From Bacillus sp. 03113 (GTDB taxonomy: Bacteria; Bacillota; Bacilli; Bacillales; Cytobacillaceae): DNA of 64,000 nt. The stretch spans positions 123,104 through 187,103 of the forward strand of contig NZ_VATK01000011.1 in NCBI RefSeq assembly GCF_006546985.1. The letters run 5' to 3'. Shown piece by piece: positions 44,442 through 55,017 of this stretch (the first letter of the stretch is position 1; the number at the start of each line of letters is the position of its first letter). The notes below the pieces were generated by a model. That model was not told the DNA's origin, searched no databases, and saw only the letters and a program-made list of their open reading frames with translations. Made by a program: the position numbers and the translations under genes.

Positions 44442-45944
44442 ATGAGCAAAGACTCTAAAGCAATACAATCAAAAGGAAAGCTACTAGCATTTAATCCAAC
44501 TGGAGAATATTATTTTTCAAAAGGTTTAAAGGCATATCATAGAAGAGATTTTAATAAAGCAAAAAAATATTTGGAGCGTGCTATTCAGCTTGAGCCGAAT
44601 GAACCAATGATAGCATGCCAGCTTGCCGTGTTATATACGGAAATAGGGGAGTATACTCAGTCCAATCAATTATTGCATCTCATCATTGATCAATTGGATA
44701 AAGATATGGTGGAATGTCATTATTTTTTAGCTAATAATTATGCTCATCTTGGATTTTTTAAGGATGCTTATATTCATGCGAATAAATACCTTGAATTGGA
44801 TCAAGACGGAGATTTTGCCGATGACACAGAGGATTTATTAGATGTACTTACGTTAGAAGCAGATGAACTTGAGGAAGATTTATATGAACAGGATGATCTG
44901 ATTATGAAGCAGGAGGAAGCGCGAGAACTGCTTGAATCAGGAAATTTTTTAAAGGCTGTTGAAATCTTAACTCATGTCATTGAGGAGTATCCAACCTATT
45001 GGTCTGCATATAACAATCTCGCTCTTGCTTATTTCTACCTTGGTGAGATTCAAAAGGCAAAGAATTTATTAGATGAAGTGTTAGAGAAGAACCAAGGAAA
45101 CCTTCATGCTCTATGTAATAAACTAGTCTTTTCTTTTTATGAAAAAGAATTTGATGAGGTGAGTGCACAGAAGGAAGCTTTAGTGAAAATAAAGCCGCTT
45201 TTAGTGGATCATCAATTAAAGCTTGGCGCAACTTTTGCATTAATTGGTGAATATGAATCTTCTTTTTTATGGCTAAATAAGCTAAGAAAATCAGGATTCC
45301 AAGGCGATGGAGCTTATTATTATTGGCTTTCATATGCAGCGTATAACACAAAAAGGGAAAGCTTAGCGAAATCAGCATGGGAAAAAGTGATTGAAATAAA
45401 TCCAGAAAAGAATGGATTTGAGCCGTGGAATAATGAAATAGAGCTAGGAAATGGGTTTGAAAATCACTTTACTTCCATTTTGAAAAAGTTGACAAGTGAA
45501 CATATGGAAGAAAGACTATTTGCCCTTTTTTTAACCTCCATCTCCAACAAAAAAGAGGTTATTTTATCTTCGGATGGAATCGTTCATAATTCAAAGCTAT
45601 CATCGATTGAAAATCAATATATTGCATTTGTTAAATCAGAATGTGAATTAGATGATTCCTTTGTTTCAAATGCACATCAAACAGCAGCTCTACTTTATCA
45701 GCAGCATCATCCAATTGGCACGATTGAAGCAGGTCTTTATTTAATGTGGTTCTCTGTTTGTGTCGAAATGCTGAAAATCGGAGAAAAAGTTCAAAATCAG
45801 CATGCATGGGCAGCTGCAACTGAATATGTCTGGAGAATGCTAAGAAATGAAAAAATGTCACAGCAAAAAATTGCATCGCAATATGGCTTATCATCTTCAA
45901 CACTCCGAAAATATGTAAAGCTAGTTAAAAATTATCTTCAGTGA
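44442..45944 (+). CDS. Tetratricopeptide-repeat protein, YvcD-like
   Basis: A 500-aa cytoplasmic protein. TPR helices occur near 25-125 (AYHRRDFNKAKKYLERAIQLEP) and 150-235 (GNFLKAVEILTHVIEEYPTYWSAYNNLALAYFYLG). The C-terminal 30 residues (MSQQKIASQYGLSSSTLRKYVKLV) look like a helix-turn-helix, an odd combination. The position between hisI and trxB matches B. subtilis yvcD. ATG 44442 is chosen because the ATG at 44430 lies in the ribosome site GGAGGA. Function unknown. Confidence 0.75.
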   Translation: MSKDSKAIQSKGKLLAFNPTGEYYFSKGLKAYHRRDFNKAKKYLERAIQLEPNEPMIACQLAVLYTEIGEYTQSNQLLHLIIDQLDKDMVECHYFLANNYAHLGFFKDAYIHANKYLELDQDGDFADDTEDLLDVLTLEADELEEDLYEQDDLIMKQEEARELLESGNFLKAVEILTHVIEEYPTYWSAYNNLALAYFYLGEIQKAKNLLDEVLEKNQGNLHALCNKLVFSFYEKEFDEVSAQKEALVKIKPLLVDHQLKLGATFALIGEYESSFLWLNKLRKSGFQGDGAYYYWLSYAAYNTKRESLAKSAWEKVIEINPEKNGFEPWNNEIELGNGFENHFTSILKKLTSEHMEERLFALFLTSISNKKEVILSSDGIVHNSKLSSIENQYIAFVKSECELDDSFVSNAHQTAALLYQQHHPIGTIEAGLYLMWFSVCVEMLKIGEKVQNQHAWAAATEYVWRMLRNEKMSQQKIASQYGLSSSTLRKYVKLVKNYLQ

Positions 45945-46140
45945 GCAAATTTTTGGACTACAACGCCTTTGTTTTATAGGATATGAATAGAAAGGTCATA
46001 ATAAGGTTAGTGCAAGAAGGGATAAGGACCCATCTCTTTAGGATGTCTTTATCCATCTGATTTCTTCGATGTTTTAGCATGCTGAAACAAGTTCACTTAA
46101 TCCTAACAAGTTATGATGAGCTAAAAATAAAGGAGTGTAG

Positions 46141-47094
<954 letters not shown>

Positions 47095-47205
47095 ATTTAT
47101 TAAAACGTTAATTGCTTTTAATTCTACTGTAACAGTAGTGAAATATATTTGGGGTATGATAAAAATTAAGAAATTACCCCCTTTTTGATATATATTTTTT
47201 ATCAG

Positions 47206-47233
47206 CACAGGAGAGCCTCCTGTGTCTTTTTTT
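47206..47233 (+). terminator. Intrinsic terminator of trxB
   Basis: A perfect 8-bp stem CACAGGAG (47206-47213) / CTCCTGTG (47217-47224) followed by TCTTTTTTTT. Confidence 0.85.
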
Positions 47234-47290
47234 TATTGTTTATGAAATTATAAAATAGTTGGTTGTTGATAACTTTGAAAGCTATGTATC

Positions 47291-47467
47291 AACGTCCAGC
47301 TTCGATGTACAGGATGTACGAGTGCCGATGTTGCCACAGGACGTGGTGTCCTTAATCGACCAGCCCCTAGTCCTTGTGAAAAATAACCTCATGCCTCTAA
47401 AAGTAAAAACACTTTTTGAGTCATGAGAACATTTTTCTTCAGGGCTGATCAAGGCGCTTGCGCTTTT
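47291..47467. repeat. 180-bp intergenic repeat, copy A
   Basis: First of three copies in the window. Shared blocks: GTACAGGATGTAC, GTGCCGATGTTGCCACAG, CCTTGTGAAAAATAACC, AACACTTTTTGAG, GAACATTTTTCTTC and terminal AAGGCGCTTGCGCTTTT. It lies between trxB and yvcI. The 77-codon minus-strand frame across it is an artefact of the repeat. The remaining 47468-47680 is AT-rich without a gene. Confidence 0.85.
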
Positions 47468-47680
47468 ATTTTTAAAATTGAAATTACATAAACCAAACAT
47501 GAAATGATAATTCATTGTGATAAAATAGCAAATAATAGTATAATAAAAAGAATATTATTATGTATTAAATTTCTGTTTCTAAAGAAAAAACATTTTAAAA
47601 AAATATGCTTGTAAAGCAAGCGTTTAGCTGTGATCAATTCAGCTCGCTTATGATATAGCAATAAGGGACATCAAATTGGG

Positions 47681-48148
47681 GTGAATGAATTGCAACGTGT
47701 TACGAACTGTGTATATATAAAAGACAATCAAGTATTGCTTTTACAAAAGCCAAGAAGAGGCTGGTGGGTTGCACCTGGAGGGAAAATGGAGCCGGGAGAA
47801 TCAGTCAAAGATTCATGTATAAGAGAATTTCGAGAAGAAACAGGCATTTATTTAAAAAATCCGAATATAAAGGGGATTTTTACTTTTATTATGAAGGAAG
47901 ACGATAAAATCGTTTCCGAATGGATGATGTTTACCTTTTTCGCTGATGAAGCGGATGGAGTTCATTTAGATGAATCTGAAGAAGGAAAAATATCATGGCA
48001 TTTATTTGATGATATAAGAAATTTACCTATGGCTGAAGGGGATTATCATATTCTAGACTATATGATCCATGGGAAAGGTCTTATTTATGGAACCTTTACT
48101 TATTCAACGGATTTTGAATTACTTAGCTATCGACTTGATCCAAGTTAA
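47681..48148 (+). CDS. yvcI: Nudix hydrolase YvcI
   Basis: A 155-aa Nudix protein. The Nudix box is GGKMEPGESVKDSCI followed by REFREETG (near 34-56). It hydrolyses a nucleotide-diphosphate-linked compound; the substrate is unknown. Two starts are possible: GTG 47681 (MNELQRV, closest to homologue length) and TTG 47690, which has the better ribosome site GGGGTGA. First gene of yvcI-rapZ-glmR-whiA-crh, as in B. subtilis. Confidence 0.88.
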   Translation: MNELQRVTNCVYIKDNQVLLLQKPRRGWWVAPGGKMEPGESVKDSCIREFREETGIYLKNPNIKGIFTFIMKEDDKIVSEWMMFTFFADEADGVHLDESEEGKISWHLFDDIRNLPMAEGDYHILDYMIHGKGLIYGTFTYSTDFELLSYRLDPS

Positions 48149-48171
48149 CGTAAATCATAGGGGGAAAAAAG

Positions 48172-49065
48172 ATGAGTACCGGTTCGGTCAATGATACTCA
48201 AATGGTCATAATTACAGGAATGTCAGGTGCGGGGAAAACAGTTGCCATTCAGAGCTTTGAAGATTTAGGCTTTTTCTGTGTAGACAACTTGCCCCCCACT
48301 CTTCTTCCAAAATTTCTTGAACTGATTAAAGACTCTGAGAATAAGATGAACAAAGTAGCCCTCGTTATGGATTTAAGGGGAAGAGAATTTTTTGAGCATC
48401 TTTTTAAATCTTTAGATGATCTTGGCGAGACAACATGGATTACGCCTCAGGTTGTTTTTTTGGATGCAGATGATGCGTCTTTAGTAAGAAGATATAAAGA
48501 ATCAAGACGGTCGCATCCACTAGCTCCTTCAGGTCTTCCACTTGAAGGAATCAAGCTTGAAAGAGACATGCTAGAGGAGCTAAAAGGGAGAGCACAAATT
48601 ATCTATAATACATCACAAATGAAGCCAAGAGAGCTTAGAGAAAAGATTCTTACCGAATTTTCAGTAAACAAAAAAACCATTTTTACGGTAAACGTGATGT
48701 CTTTTGGATTTAAGAATGGCATTCCTATTGATGCTGATCTTGTATTTGATGTTCGATTTTTACCTAATCCTCACTATATTGAGCATATGAGGCCAAAAAC
48801 AGGTTTAGACCATGATGTATCAAGCTATGTATTAAAATGGGCAGAGACACAAAAATTTATTGAAAAAGTAACAGATCTTCTCTCTTTCATGCTGCCTCAT
48901 TATAAGAGAGAAGGAAAGGCACAGCTTGTGATTGCGATAGGATGTACTGGAGGCCAGCATCGTTCTGTTACATTAGCCGAATATATTGGCAAGCATTATG
49001 AAGAGGACTATTATACTCGTATTACTCACCGTGATATTGAGAAGGGAAAGGATAATATAACATGA
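48172..49065 (+). CDS. rapZ: RNase adapter/nucleotide-binding protein RapZ (YvcJ)
   Basis: A 297-aa P-loop protein. Walker [10 protein letters not shown] (near 15-23), [12 protein letters not shown] and the C-terminal block [13 protein letters not shown], which binds a UDP-GlcNAc-pathway ligand in E. coli RapZ. In B. subtilis YvcJ affects competence; its RNase-adapter role is not shown there. AGGGGGG precedes the ATG. Overlaps glmR by 4 bp. Confidence 0.92.
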   Translation: MSTGSVNDTQMVIITGMSGAGKTVAIQSFEDLGFFCVDNLPPTLLPKFLELIKDSENKMNKVALVMDLRGREFFEHLFKSLDDLGETTWITPQVVFLDADDASLVRRYKESRRSHPLAPSGLPLEGIKLERDMLEELKGRAQIIYNTSQMKPRELREKILTEFSVNKKTIFTVNVMSFGFKNGIPIDADLVFDVRFLPNPHYIEHMRPKTGLDHDVSSYVLKWAETQKFIEKVTDLLSFMLPHYKREGKAQLVIAIGCTGGQHRSVTLAEYIGKHYEEDYYTRITHRDIEKGKDNIT

Positions 49066-50045
49066 GCAACAAAAGACAGCCTAGAATTGTCATCATCGGT
49101 GGAGGAACAGGCATGCCGGTTCTTTTGCGAGGATTAAAGCAACATCCTGCAGATATTACAGCGATTGTAACTGTTGCCGATGACGGTGGGAGCTCAGGAA
49201 GATTAAGAGATAATTTTGATATTCCCCCGCCAGGTGATATTCGTAATGTGTTGGCAGCCTTGTCGGATGTGGAGCCTTTAGTTGAGCAGATGTTCCAACA
49301 TCGTTTCACGAATTCGAACGAACTGTCAGGTCACTCTCTTGGAAATTTAATTCTTGCAGCGATGACTTCGATAACAGGAAATTTTGTATATGCCATACAA
49401 GAAATGAGTAAGGTATTAAATGTTCGAGGAAAAGTATTGCCTTCAGCTAATCAAAGTGTTGTCCTACATGCCGAAATGGAAGATGGAACGATTGTATCAG
49501 GTGAATCAAAAATTCCATACTCTGGGAAGAAAATAAATAAAGTTTTCTTAACTCCTGAAAACATTAAGCCTTTGCCGGAGTCAATCAATGCGATTCGTCA
49601 GGCCGACTTGATCATTCTTGGTCCGGGCAGCTTATATACTAGTATTCTACCCAATCTTTTAGTTCCTATGATTGGTGAAGAAGTAACGAGATCAAGAGCA
49701 AAGAAAGTTTACATCTGTAATTTAATGACTCAAGCAGGGGAAACACTGGACTTTAAAGCAAGTGATCACGTAAAGGCTCTGTATCATCATATGAAGGATG
49801 GTTTTATTGATACCATTCTGGTCAATCGTGAAAATATTCCTGAATATATTCAGGAGCGCTATAGCGAGGAATTAGCAAAACCTGTTCACATGGATATCCA
49901 AAATCTATATAAATTAGGTTTAGAAGTCATTCAAGGTGAAATCGTATGCTTAGAGGATGGCGTTATTCGACATAATACTCGTGAGGTTGCAAATATTTTA
50001 TATTCCTTGCTTGTAGCAGAAGCCAAAAAACGCTATAATGCCTAG
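49062..50045 (+). CDS. glmR: Gluconeogenesis factor GlmR (YvcK/MgfK)
   Basis: A 327-aa CofD/UPF0052-family protein. Features: [15 protein letters not shown] at the N-terminus, [24 protein letters not shown] and the phosphate loop [15 protein letters not shown]. In B. subtilis it binds UDP-GlcNAc and stimulates GlmS, needed for cell-wall precursor supply on gluconeogenic carbon. ATGA overlap with rapZ. Confidence 0.93.
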   Translation: MSNKRQPRIVIIGGGTGMPVLLRGLKQHPADITAIVTVADDGGSSGRLRDNFDIPPPGDIRNVLAALSDVEPLVEQMFQHRFTNSNELSGHSLGNLILAAMTSITGNFVYAIQEMSKVLNVRGKVLPSANQSVVLHAEMEDGTIVSGESKIPYSGKKINKVFLTPENIKPLPESINAIRQADLIILGPGSLYTSILPNLLVPMIGEEVTRSRAKKVYICNLMTQAGETLDFKASDHVKALYHHMKDGFIDTILVNRENIPEYIQERYSEELAKPVHMDIQNLYKLGLEVIQGEIVCLEDGVIRHNTREVANILYSLLVAEAKKRYNA

Positions 50046-50079
50046 TCTAAATGCTAGGGTTCCTTAGGAGGTGAAGGAG

Positions 50080-51024
50080 ATGTCTTTCGCTTCGGAAACG
50101 AAAAAAGAATTAACGAATATCGAAATTAAGGATTGTTGTGGGAAAGCAGAGCTGTCAGCTCTTATACGAATGAATGGATCATTATCTTTTTCAAATCGTA
50201 AGCTTATTGTTGATATTCAAACAGAAAATGCTGCCATAGCAAGACGAATTTACACGTTAATTAAAAAAAATTACGTTGTCCAAGTTGAACTTCTCGTTAG
50301 AAAAAAAATGAGGTTGAAAAAGAATAATGTTTATATTGTAAGATTATCTGAACAAGCCAAAAGCATATTGACTGATTTGAAAATATTAGGTGAAGGGTTT
50401 GAGTTTGCTAACGATATTTCGAACGAGCTGATAAAGAAAAAGTGTTGTAAGCGCTCTTATTTAAGAGGTGCGTTTCTTGCTGGAGGATCAGTAAATAACC
50501 CAGAAACTTCTTCTTATCATCTTGAAATTTTTTCCCTTTATAAAGAACATAACGATGCTTTATGTCAATTAATGAATACATTCGATCTAAATAGCAAGTC
50601 ACTTGAAAGAAAAAAAGGCTTTATTACGTATTTAAAGGAAGCGGAGAAAATTACAGAGTTTTTAAATATTATTGGGGCTCATCAAGCATTATTGCATTTT
50701 GAAGATATTCGAATTGTTCGTGATATGCGAAATTCTGTCAATCGCCTTGTTAATTGTGAAACAGCCAACTTAAATAAAACCATCGGTGCTGCCTTGCGTC
50801 AAGTTGAAAATATTCGTTTTATTGATGAAACGGTAGGGCTAGATAGCTTGCCATCAAAATTAAGAGAAATAGCTGAGCTGAGAATTGCCTATCAAGATGT
50901 GACATTAAAAGAGCTTGGAGAAATGCTTTCTAACGGCAATATTAGTAAATCGGGGATCAACCATCGGTTAAGAAAATTAGACGAAATAGCAGAAAAATTG
51001 CGGATGGGAGAACCGATAAAGTGA
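50080..51024 (+). CDS. whiA: DNA-binding protein WhiA
   Basis: A 314-aa protein of degenerate LAGLIDADG homing-endonuclease fold ([22 protein letters not shown] near 115-137) plus a C-terminal helix-turn-helix ([17 protein letters not shown] then [17 protein letters not shown]). In Bacillus it affects division and nucleoid organisation. ATG 50080 is chosen since AGGAGG is 8 nt before it; ATG at 50071 falls in the ribosome site region. Follows glmR by 34 bp. Confidence 0.94.
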   Translation: MSFASETKKELTNIEIKDCCGKAELSALIRMNGSLSFSNRKLIVDIQTENAAIARRIYTLIKKNYVVQVELLVRKKMRLKKNNVYIVRLSEQAKSILTDLKILGEGFEFANDISNELIKKKCCKRSYLRGAFLAGGSVNNPETSSYHLEIFSLYKEHNDALCQLMNTFDLNSKSLERKKGFITYLKEAEKITEFLNIIGAHQALLHFEDIRIVRDMRNSVNRLVNCETANLNKTIGAALRQVENIRFIDETVGLDSLPSKLREIAELRIAYQDVTLKELGEMLSNGNISKSGINHRLRKLDEIAEKLRMGEPIK

Positions 51025-51107
51025 ATCTTCAATCAGCGGGGGGTTGTGACAGAACATCGCGCTTTTTAAGATAATCATGTTTAAATTTTGATAGGGGGAA
51101 GGAAATA

Positions 51108-51362
51108 ATGGTGGAAAAACAAGTTGTTGTGAAACTGAGAACGGGATTACAAGCTCGACCTGCTGCTCTGTTTGTACAAGAGGCAAACCGTTTTTCATCC
51201 GATGTATTTCTTGAAAAAGGCGGCAAAAAAGTCAATGCAAAGAGCATTATGGGCTTAATGAGCCTTGCTGTTAATCCTGGCTCAGAGATTACTCTTATCG
51301 CAGAGGGACATGACGAAAGTGAAGCAATTGAAGAACTGATTAAATATATCCAAGAAGAATAA
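51108..51362 (+). CDS. crh: HPr-like catabolite repression protein Crh
   Basis: An 84-aa HPr paralogue. Position 15 is Gln (GLQARPAA) where HPr has the phosphotransferase His, so it cannot act in sugar transport; Ser46 is kept (AKSIMGLMSLA) and is the HprK target. Ser-P-Crh is a co-repressor for CcpA. Location after whiA is as in B. subtilis. RBS GGGGGAAGG. Confidence 0.96.
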   Translation: MVEKQVVVKLRTGLQARPAALFVQEANRFSSDVFLEKGGKKVNAKSIMGLMSLAVNPGSEITLIAEGHDESEAIEELIKYIQEE

Positions 51363-51532
51363 GAAAAGCGCAAGCGCCCTTGCTCATCAACGTAAATTGC
51401 TGGACTGAATCGAGTGAGATATAGGAAACACGAAGAGCGACAGCGATTCGATGTTGACTTATCGTAGACGAGGTGAGGGAAGCACTTCTAGTCGATAGGG
51501 CGTTGGAGCTAGATACCTGTCTACATTCCAAA
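51361..51532. repeat. Second type of Bacillus intergenic repeat, after crh
   Basis: Begins AAGAAAAGCGCAAGCGCC and ends CTAGTCGATAGGGCGTTGGAGCTAG. Its ends echo those of the 180-bp repeat family (GCGCTTGCGC, TCTAGCTCC in reverse orientation), so it is probably a related or opposite-orientation element. The inside differs. No gene is supported here. Confidence 0.55.
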
Positions 51533-51553
51533 AATTTACACTTTCTAAACTTA

Positions 51554-51605
51554 AGAAAAGCGTGAGACTCCTTGATTCATTTAACAAGGAGTCTCACGCT
51601 TTTCT
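51554..51605. terminator. Long bidirectional terminator between crh and clpP
   Basis: A perfect 21-bp stem (51554-51574 with 51585-51605) with a 10-nt loop; the right arm and following bases are T-rich (TTTTCTTTTTG). It separates convergent crh and clpP. Confidence 0.85.
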
Positions 51606-51786
51606 TTTTGTCTAGCTCCGACGTACAGGATGTACTAGTGCCGATGTTGCCACAGAACGTGGCGTCTTTAATCAGCCAGCGCCTAGCCCTTGTGAAAAAT
51701 AACCTAATGGCTCTAAGAGTAAAAAACACTTTTTGAGTCATTAGAACATTTTTCTTCCGGCCTGATCAAGGCGCTTGCGCTTTTCT
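51606..51786. repeat. 180-bp intergenic repeat, copy B
   Basis: Starts TGTCTAGCTCCGACGTACAGG and ends AAGGCGCTTGCGCTTTTCTT, directly before the clpP stop codon. Same internal order of blocks as copy A, with scattered base changes. Confidence 0.85.
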
Positions 51787-51789
51787 TAT

Positions 51790-52392
51790 TTAAGCTTCTT
51801 TTTTCTCTTCGATTTTACGTGTAATAATGTGGTCTACTAAACCATATTCTTTCGCTTTTTCAGCAGTCATGAAGTTATCGCGCTCAGTGTCTCTTGAAAT
51901 GATATCAATTGGTTGTCCAGTACGTTCTGATAAAATTCCATTTAGTTTGTCACGCAAGAATAAAATTCGTTTTGCTGCAATTTCAATTTCTGTAGCTTGT
52001 CCTTGTGCTCCTCCTAATGGCTGGTGAATCATTACTTCACTATTAGGTAAGCAATAACGTTTGCCTTTTGCACCCGCGGCAAGAAGGAAAGCACCCATGG
52101 ATGCTGCCATTCCCATACAAATCGTTTGTACATCAGGTTTAATAAATTGCATTGTGTCATAAATCGCCATACCAGCTGTGATGCTTCCTCCAGGACTATT
52201 AATATAAATAGAGACGTCTTTTTCTGGATTTTCGGCATCTAAGAAAAGTAATTGAGAGACAATAGAATTCGCTACATTATCATCAATGGCACTTCCAAGC
52301 ATGATGATACGATCCTTTAAAAGACGGGAATAAATATCATAAGCCCGTTCTCCCCTGTTTGTTTGTTCAATAACTGTAGGGATTAAATTCAT
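51790..52392 (-). CDS. clpP: ATP-dependent Clp protease proteolytic subunit
   Basis: A 200-aa ClpP. Catalytic Ser is in [12 protein letters not shown] (near 98), His in VMIHQPLGG (near 123), Asp near 172 ([10 protein letters not shown]). It forms the two-ring peptidase that works with ClpX, ClpC or ClpE. GGAGGAA is upstream of the ATG. The upstream CtsR operator indicates heat-shock control. Confidence 0.97.
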   Translation of the reverse strand: MNLIPTVIEQTNRGERAYDIYSRLLKDRIIMLGSAIDDNVANSIVSQLLFLDAENPEKDVSIYINSPGGSITAGMAIYDTMQFIKPDVQTICMGMAASMGAFLLAAGAKGKRYCLPNSEVMIHQPLGGAQGQATEIEIAAKRILFLRDKLNGILSERTGQPIDIISRDTERDNFMTAEKAKEYGLVDHIITRKIEEKKEA

Positions 52393-52469
52393 TTTTATTC
52401 CTCCTTTGGATTAAGCGTCAACATACAAATTAAGTATTTGGGTTGAACTTTATTAATGTATGTACTGCT

Positions 52470-52499
52470 ATGATACACTGATGGTCAATTAAGGTCAAA
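52470..52499 (-). promoter_or_regulatory. clpP promoter overlapped by a CtsR operator
   Basis: On the minus strand: -35 TTGACC (complement of 52493-52498), 17-bp spacer, -10 TATCAT (complement of 52470-52475). The + strand reads GGTCAAT-TAA-GGTCAAA (52483-52499), the tandem heptad recognised by CtsR with one mismatch. It covers the -35. The rest of 52393-52743 holds no gene I can support. Confidence 0.85.
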
Positions 52500-52743
52500 C
52501 GAATTACTCTGAAAACGAGCAATGAATCGTTCGACACCATTTGCCTATCCAATTAGATAAATGAATAGGATGTTAAAATGGAAAGGTGACTCATATCAGT
52601 TAGTATCTTTTTCCTTTATACTTAAGTATAACTCCGTTTTCATGATATCCAAAAGGATAATTTTTAATCAAAAAAGAAAACTTGCCATGAATATTAATAT
52701 GCCATATAATATATATTTGTAACGCTTAAATTTGAGGCTTTAC

Positions 52744-52933
52744 GCTTTTCTTTGTGTCTAGCTCCGACGTTACAGGATGTACTAGTGCCGATGTTGCCAC
52801 AGGACGTGGCGTCTTTAATCGGCCAGCGCCTAACCCTTGTGAAAAATAACCCTTTGTCTCTAAAAGTAAAAAACACTTTTTGAGCCAAATGAACATTTTT
52901 CTTCAGGGCTGAACAAGGCACTTGCGCTTTTCT
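52744..52933. repeat. 180-bp intergenic repeat, copy C
   Basis: Third copy, from TACGCTTTTCTTTGTGTCTAG to TTGCGCTTTTC, ending 5 bp before tRNA-Arg. The same blocks occur in the same order as in copies A and B. Confidence 0.85.
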
Positions 52934-52938
52934 CATTT

Positions 52939-53010
52939 GCCCTCGTGGTGCAACGGATAGCACGTAAGATTCCGGTTCTTAAAATGGGGGTTCGATTCCC
53001 TCCGAGGGCG
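52939..53010 (+). tRNA. tRNA-Arg (anticodon CCG)
   Basis: 72 nt fold into a full cloverleaf. Acceptor arm GCCCTCG (52939-52945) pairs with CGAGGGC (53003-53009), discriminator G. Anticodon stem TAAGA/TCTTA encloses loop TTCCGGT with anticodon CCG at 52972-52974. T arm GGGGG-TTCGATT-CCCTC. CCA is not encoded. It reads CGG codons. The prophage integrase gene lies just downstream, so this is the integration site. Confidence 0.95.
52985..53010. other. Probable left attachment site (attL) of the prophage
   Basis: The 3' part of the tRNA gene (T arm and acceptor) is the usual crossover core for phages that integrate at tRNA genes. The integrase gene is 80 bp away and points toward it, and 53053-53076 carries the direct repeat TTGTCCGAC twice, possible arm sites. 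The exact core needs the right end, which is outside the window. Confidence 0.5.
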
Positions 53011-53090
53011 CTAAAGTACTGATATATAAGGGTTTTTTGAAGGGTTTTTATTTTTTTGTCCGACTTTTGTCCGACTACTCCAAAAAACTC

Positions 53091-54251
53091 TTAATTTTTT
53101 TGCTCTAACCAAGCACTCATAAAACTATTTACTTTTTCATTATTGAGCTGTTCCGATCGCTTAGACATATGTCCATAAGTATTTAATAAGATCGATTTAT
53201 CTGTATCTCCAAGTCGAGCTCCGATATAATTTATGTCTGATATATTTGATTCCCACAAGATTGTTTCGTGAGTATGTCTAAACATATGTGGCGTGGTATG
53301 CATTATACCATTCCTTCGGCACAAGGTTTCAAGAGCGCTTCCATAGTTGGACATTTTCACTAAATCACCGACTTGATTTATAAACAGAAATGTTGGTCGT
53401 TTTTTTAATTTCATGACAATTTCAGAACGTATTTTGATCCATTCTTTCAAACGCTCAATCGTGAAGTCATCAAGAGCAATGGTTCTTTCGCCAGATGATC
53501 CTGTTTTTGTAGTCGGTTTAATGGAGTATTCCCCTTGCTTGTTGATTAACGTTTTGTCGATTTTAAGTGTCTTTTTATCCATGTCAAGGTCCTCTTCAAT
53601 CATTAAAGCACAAATTTCACCAATACGGGCTCCTGTAGCGACCAGGGTATGGGTAATATATAGATAATGTGCATATTCCTTTAACCAGTCGTTTTTTGCA
53701 TGTTTAATTAATTCTAGATAGTCATCTAATTCTAAGAATTTTTTCTTTTTTTGAGGTGTTTTCGTCACCTTAGGATAATTCACTCTAGATGCAGGGTTTT
53801 TATGCATAAGATCTAAATCCATTGCTTCAGTAAAAGCCTCACTTATCGTGGAGTTCATTCGTTGAATGGTACTCTTAGCGTAGTCTTTTGACAACTCATT
53901 TATAAATTTTTGATAACTAGGCCTTGCGATTTCTTTTAAATTCATATAACCAATTCGTTCAGTAATCATATGCATGTGTAATTTGATGTTCTTTTCGGTA
54001 CCAAATTCTACGGTTCCCTGTTTATATGTTTCAAACCACCATGTTAAATATTCAGCCAATGTTTGTCCAGATGCTTTTGGATCAAATCCATTTTTAATCT
54101 TTCGTTCCATTTCAGCAGCAGCAATTCGCGCTTCTGGTTTGGATTTAAATCCACTATCAGTTGCTTCTTTTTTTTCCCCAGTCTTTCTGTCTATATAAGA
54201 AATTCGATATTCCCATGTTTTTCCCTTTCCCCTTTGTCGAAATGAAGCCAT
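53091..54251 (-). CDS. int: Phage integrase, tyrosine recombinase
   Basis: A 386-aa recombinase. Arm-binding N-terminal domain (RGKGKTWEYRISYIDRKTGE), core-binding SAM-like domain (about 65-160) and catalytic domain with Arg in TGARIGEICAL, HMFRHTHETIL (His and Arg) and Tyr in LLNTYGHMS near 363. It would integrate the phage at the adjacent tRNA-Arg and, with a helper, excise it. Arrangement and length match Bacillus prophage and ICE integrases. Confidence 0.95.
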   Translation of the reverse strand: MASFRQRGKGKTWEYRISYIDRKTGEKKEATDSGFKSKPEARIAAAEMERKIKNGFDPKASGQTLAEYLTWWFETYKQGTVEFGTEKNIKLHMHMITERIGYMNLKEIARPSYQKFINELSKDYAKSTIQRMNSTISEAFTEAMDLDLMHKNPASRVNYPKVTKTPQKKKKFLELDDYLELIKHAKNDWLKEYAHYLYITHTLVATGARIGEICALMIEEDLDMDKKTLKIDKTLINKQGEYSIKPTTKTGSSGERTIALDDFTIERLKEWIKIRSEIVMKLKKRPTFLFINQVGDLVKMSNYGSALETLCRRNGIMHTTPHMFRHTHETILWESNISDINYIGARLGDTDKSILLNTYGHMSKRSEQLNNEKVNSFMSAWLEQKN

Positions 54252-54298
54252 AATACTCCTCCTTTAGAATGTACGTTCTGTTATATAATTCAAAGAAA

Positions 54299-54313
54299 AG
54301 CCCTAATAGGGCT
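54299..54313 (-). terminator. Terminator of the DUF898 gene
   Basis: Short stem AGCCCTA/TAGGGCT; on the minus strand followed by TTTTC. It abuts the stop codon of the DUF898 gene and separates it from int. Confidence 0.55.
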
Positions 54314-54314
54314 C

Positions 54315-54668
54315 TTAATTTGCAAATGTAGTATGTTTTGCTTTCCATTTTTCTAAAGATATAAACAGCCAGAAACTATAGATTCCTAGTGTAATCAAGC
54401 AAAGGAACCACCATTTAATCCATAAACCAAACAGGCCAATTGCTGAACCATTAAACTTTAATCTTCTTCCGTTAATAACCGAATGCTCTACTTTCCATTT
54501 ATAAATAATATTAATAGACCAAGGATAGCAAATGCCGAGAGTACATATAGTTACCAACAAACCTAAAATAGACAAGCATATGTACTGGAACAGTCCTCCA
54601 TCAAAATAAGATCGGCCTCCTTTATCATTGTCTTGGTTCACGTTTACGACTACATTTGTTTCTGCCAT
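54315..54668 (-). CDS. DUF898 (YjgN-family) membrane protein, prophage-encoded
   Basis: A 117-aa protein with two or three hydrophobic segments (FQYICLSILGLLVTICTLGICYPWS reduced to its core ICLSILGLLVTICTLGI; LFGLWIKWWFLCLITLGIYSFW) and the YjgN-like pattern WKVEHSVINGRRLKFNGSAIGLFG. AAAGGAG is 8 nt before the ATG. It sits between int and the immunity genes, a common place for lysogenic-conversion or superinfection-exclusion genes. Function unknown. Confidence 0.75.
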   Translation of the reverse strand: MAETNVVVNVNQDNDKGGRSYFDGGLFQYICLSILGLLVTICTLGICYPWSINIIYKWKVEHSVINGRRLKFNGSAIGLFGLWIKWWFLCLITLGIYSFWLFISLEKWKAKHTTFAN

Positions 54669-54819
54669 TTTAACATCTCCTTTTAAAATGATTTATCTAT
54701 ATTAAAAATTAGTCAAAATGACTAATTGATTATGTAGATTTTCTCTAACAAGGAAAATTTATATAAATATTGGCTTTATTTGTGCAAGGAAATCAGCCAA
54801 TTAAAAAAATATAATTTAA

Positions 54820-55017
54820 TTGATGCTCAAACTTGAACAAATACAAGAAATAGCAATTTATTATTTCCAACATAAAGTTAGATCTCGATGTAAATTTGAA
54901 AAAATCATTAAAATAATAGAGGAAAGAGACCACTACATTTTTTATGCATTCTTTAAATGCAAGAAAACTCATATCGTAAAAATAGTGAAAATAGATTATT
55001 ATGGAACAATTCTGTAA
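54820..55017 (+). CDS. Possible small hypothetical protein
   Basis: A 65-aa frame (TTG or ATG start, basic, KFEKIIKIIEERDHYIFYAFFKC) on the + strand among minus-strand genes. Composition looks protein-like but no ribosome site is visible, and a minus-strand frame covers the same bases. The rest of 54669-55224 contains a perfect palindrome at 55165 and no other gene. Confidence 0.3.
   Translation: MMLKLEQIQEIAIYYFQHKVRSRCKFEKIIKIIEERDHYIFYAFFKCKKTHIVKIVKIDYYGTIL

Noticed and set aside
47282..47515. 77-aa minus-strand ORF in the trxB-yvcI gap
   Set aside because: It lies across repeat copy A, and similar reading frames appear over the other copies. No ribosome site or protein family is apparent.
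52694..52963. 89-aa minus-strand ORF before the tRNA
   Set aside because: It crosses repeat copy C and the tRNA gene itself, so it is not a gene.
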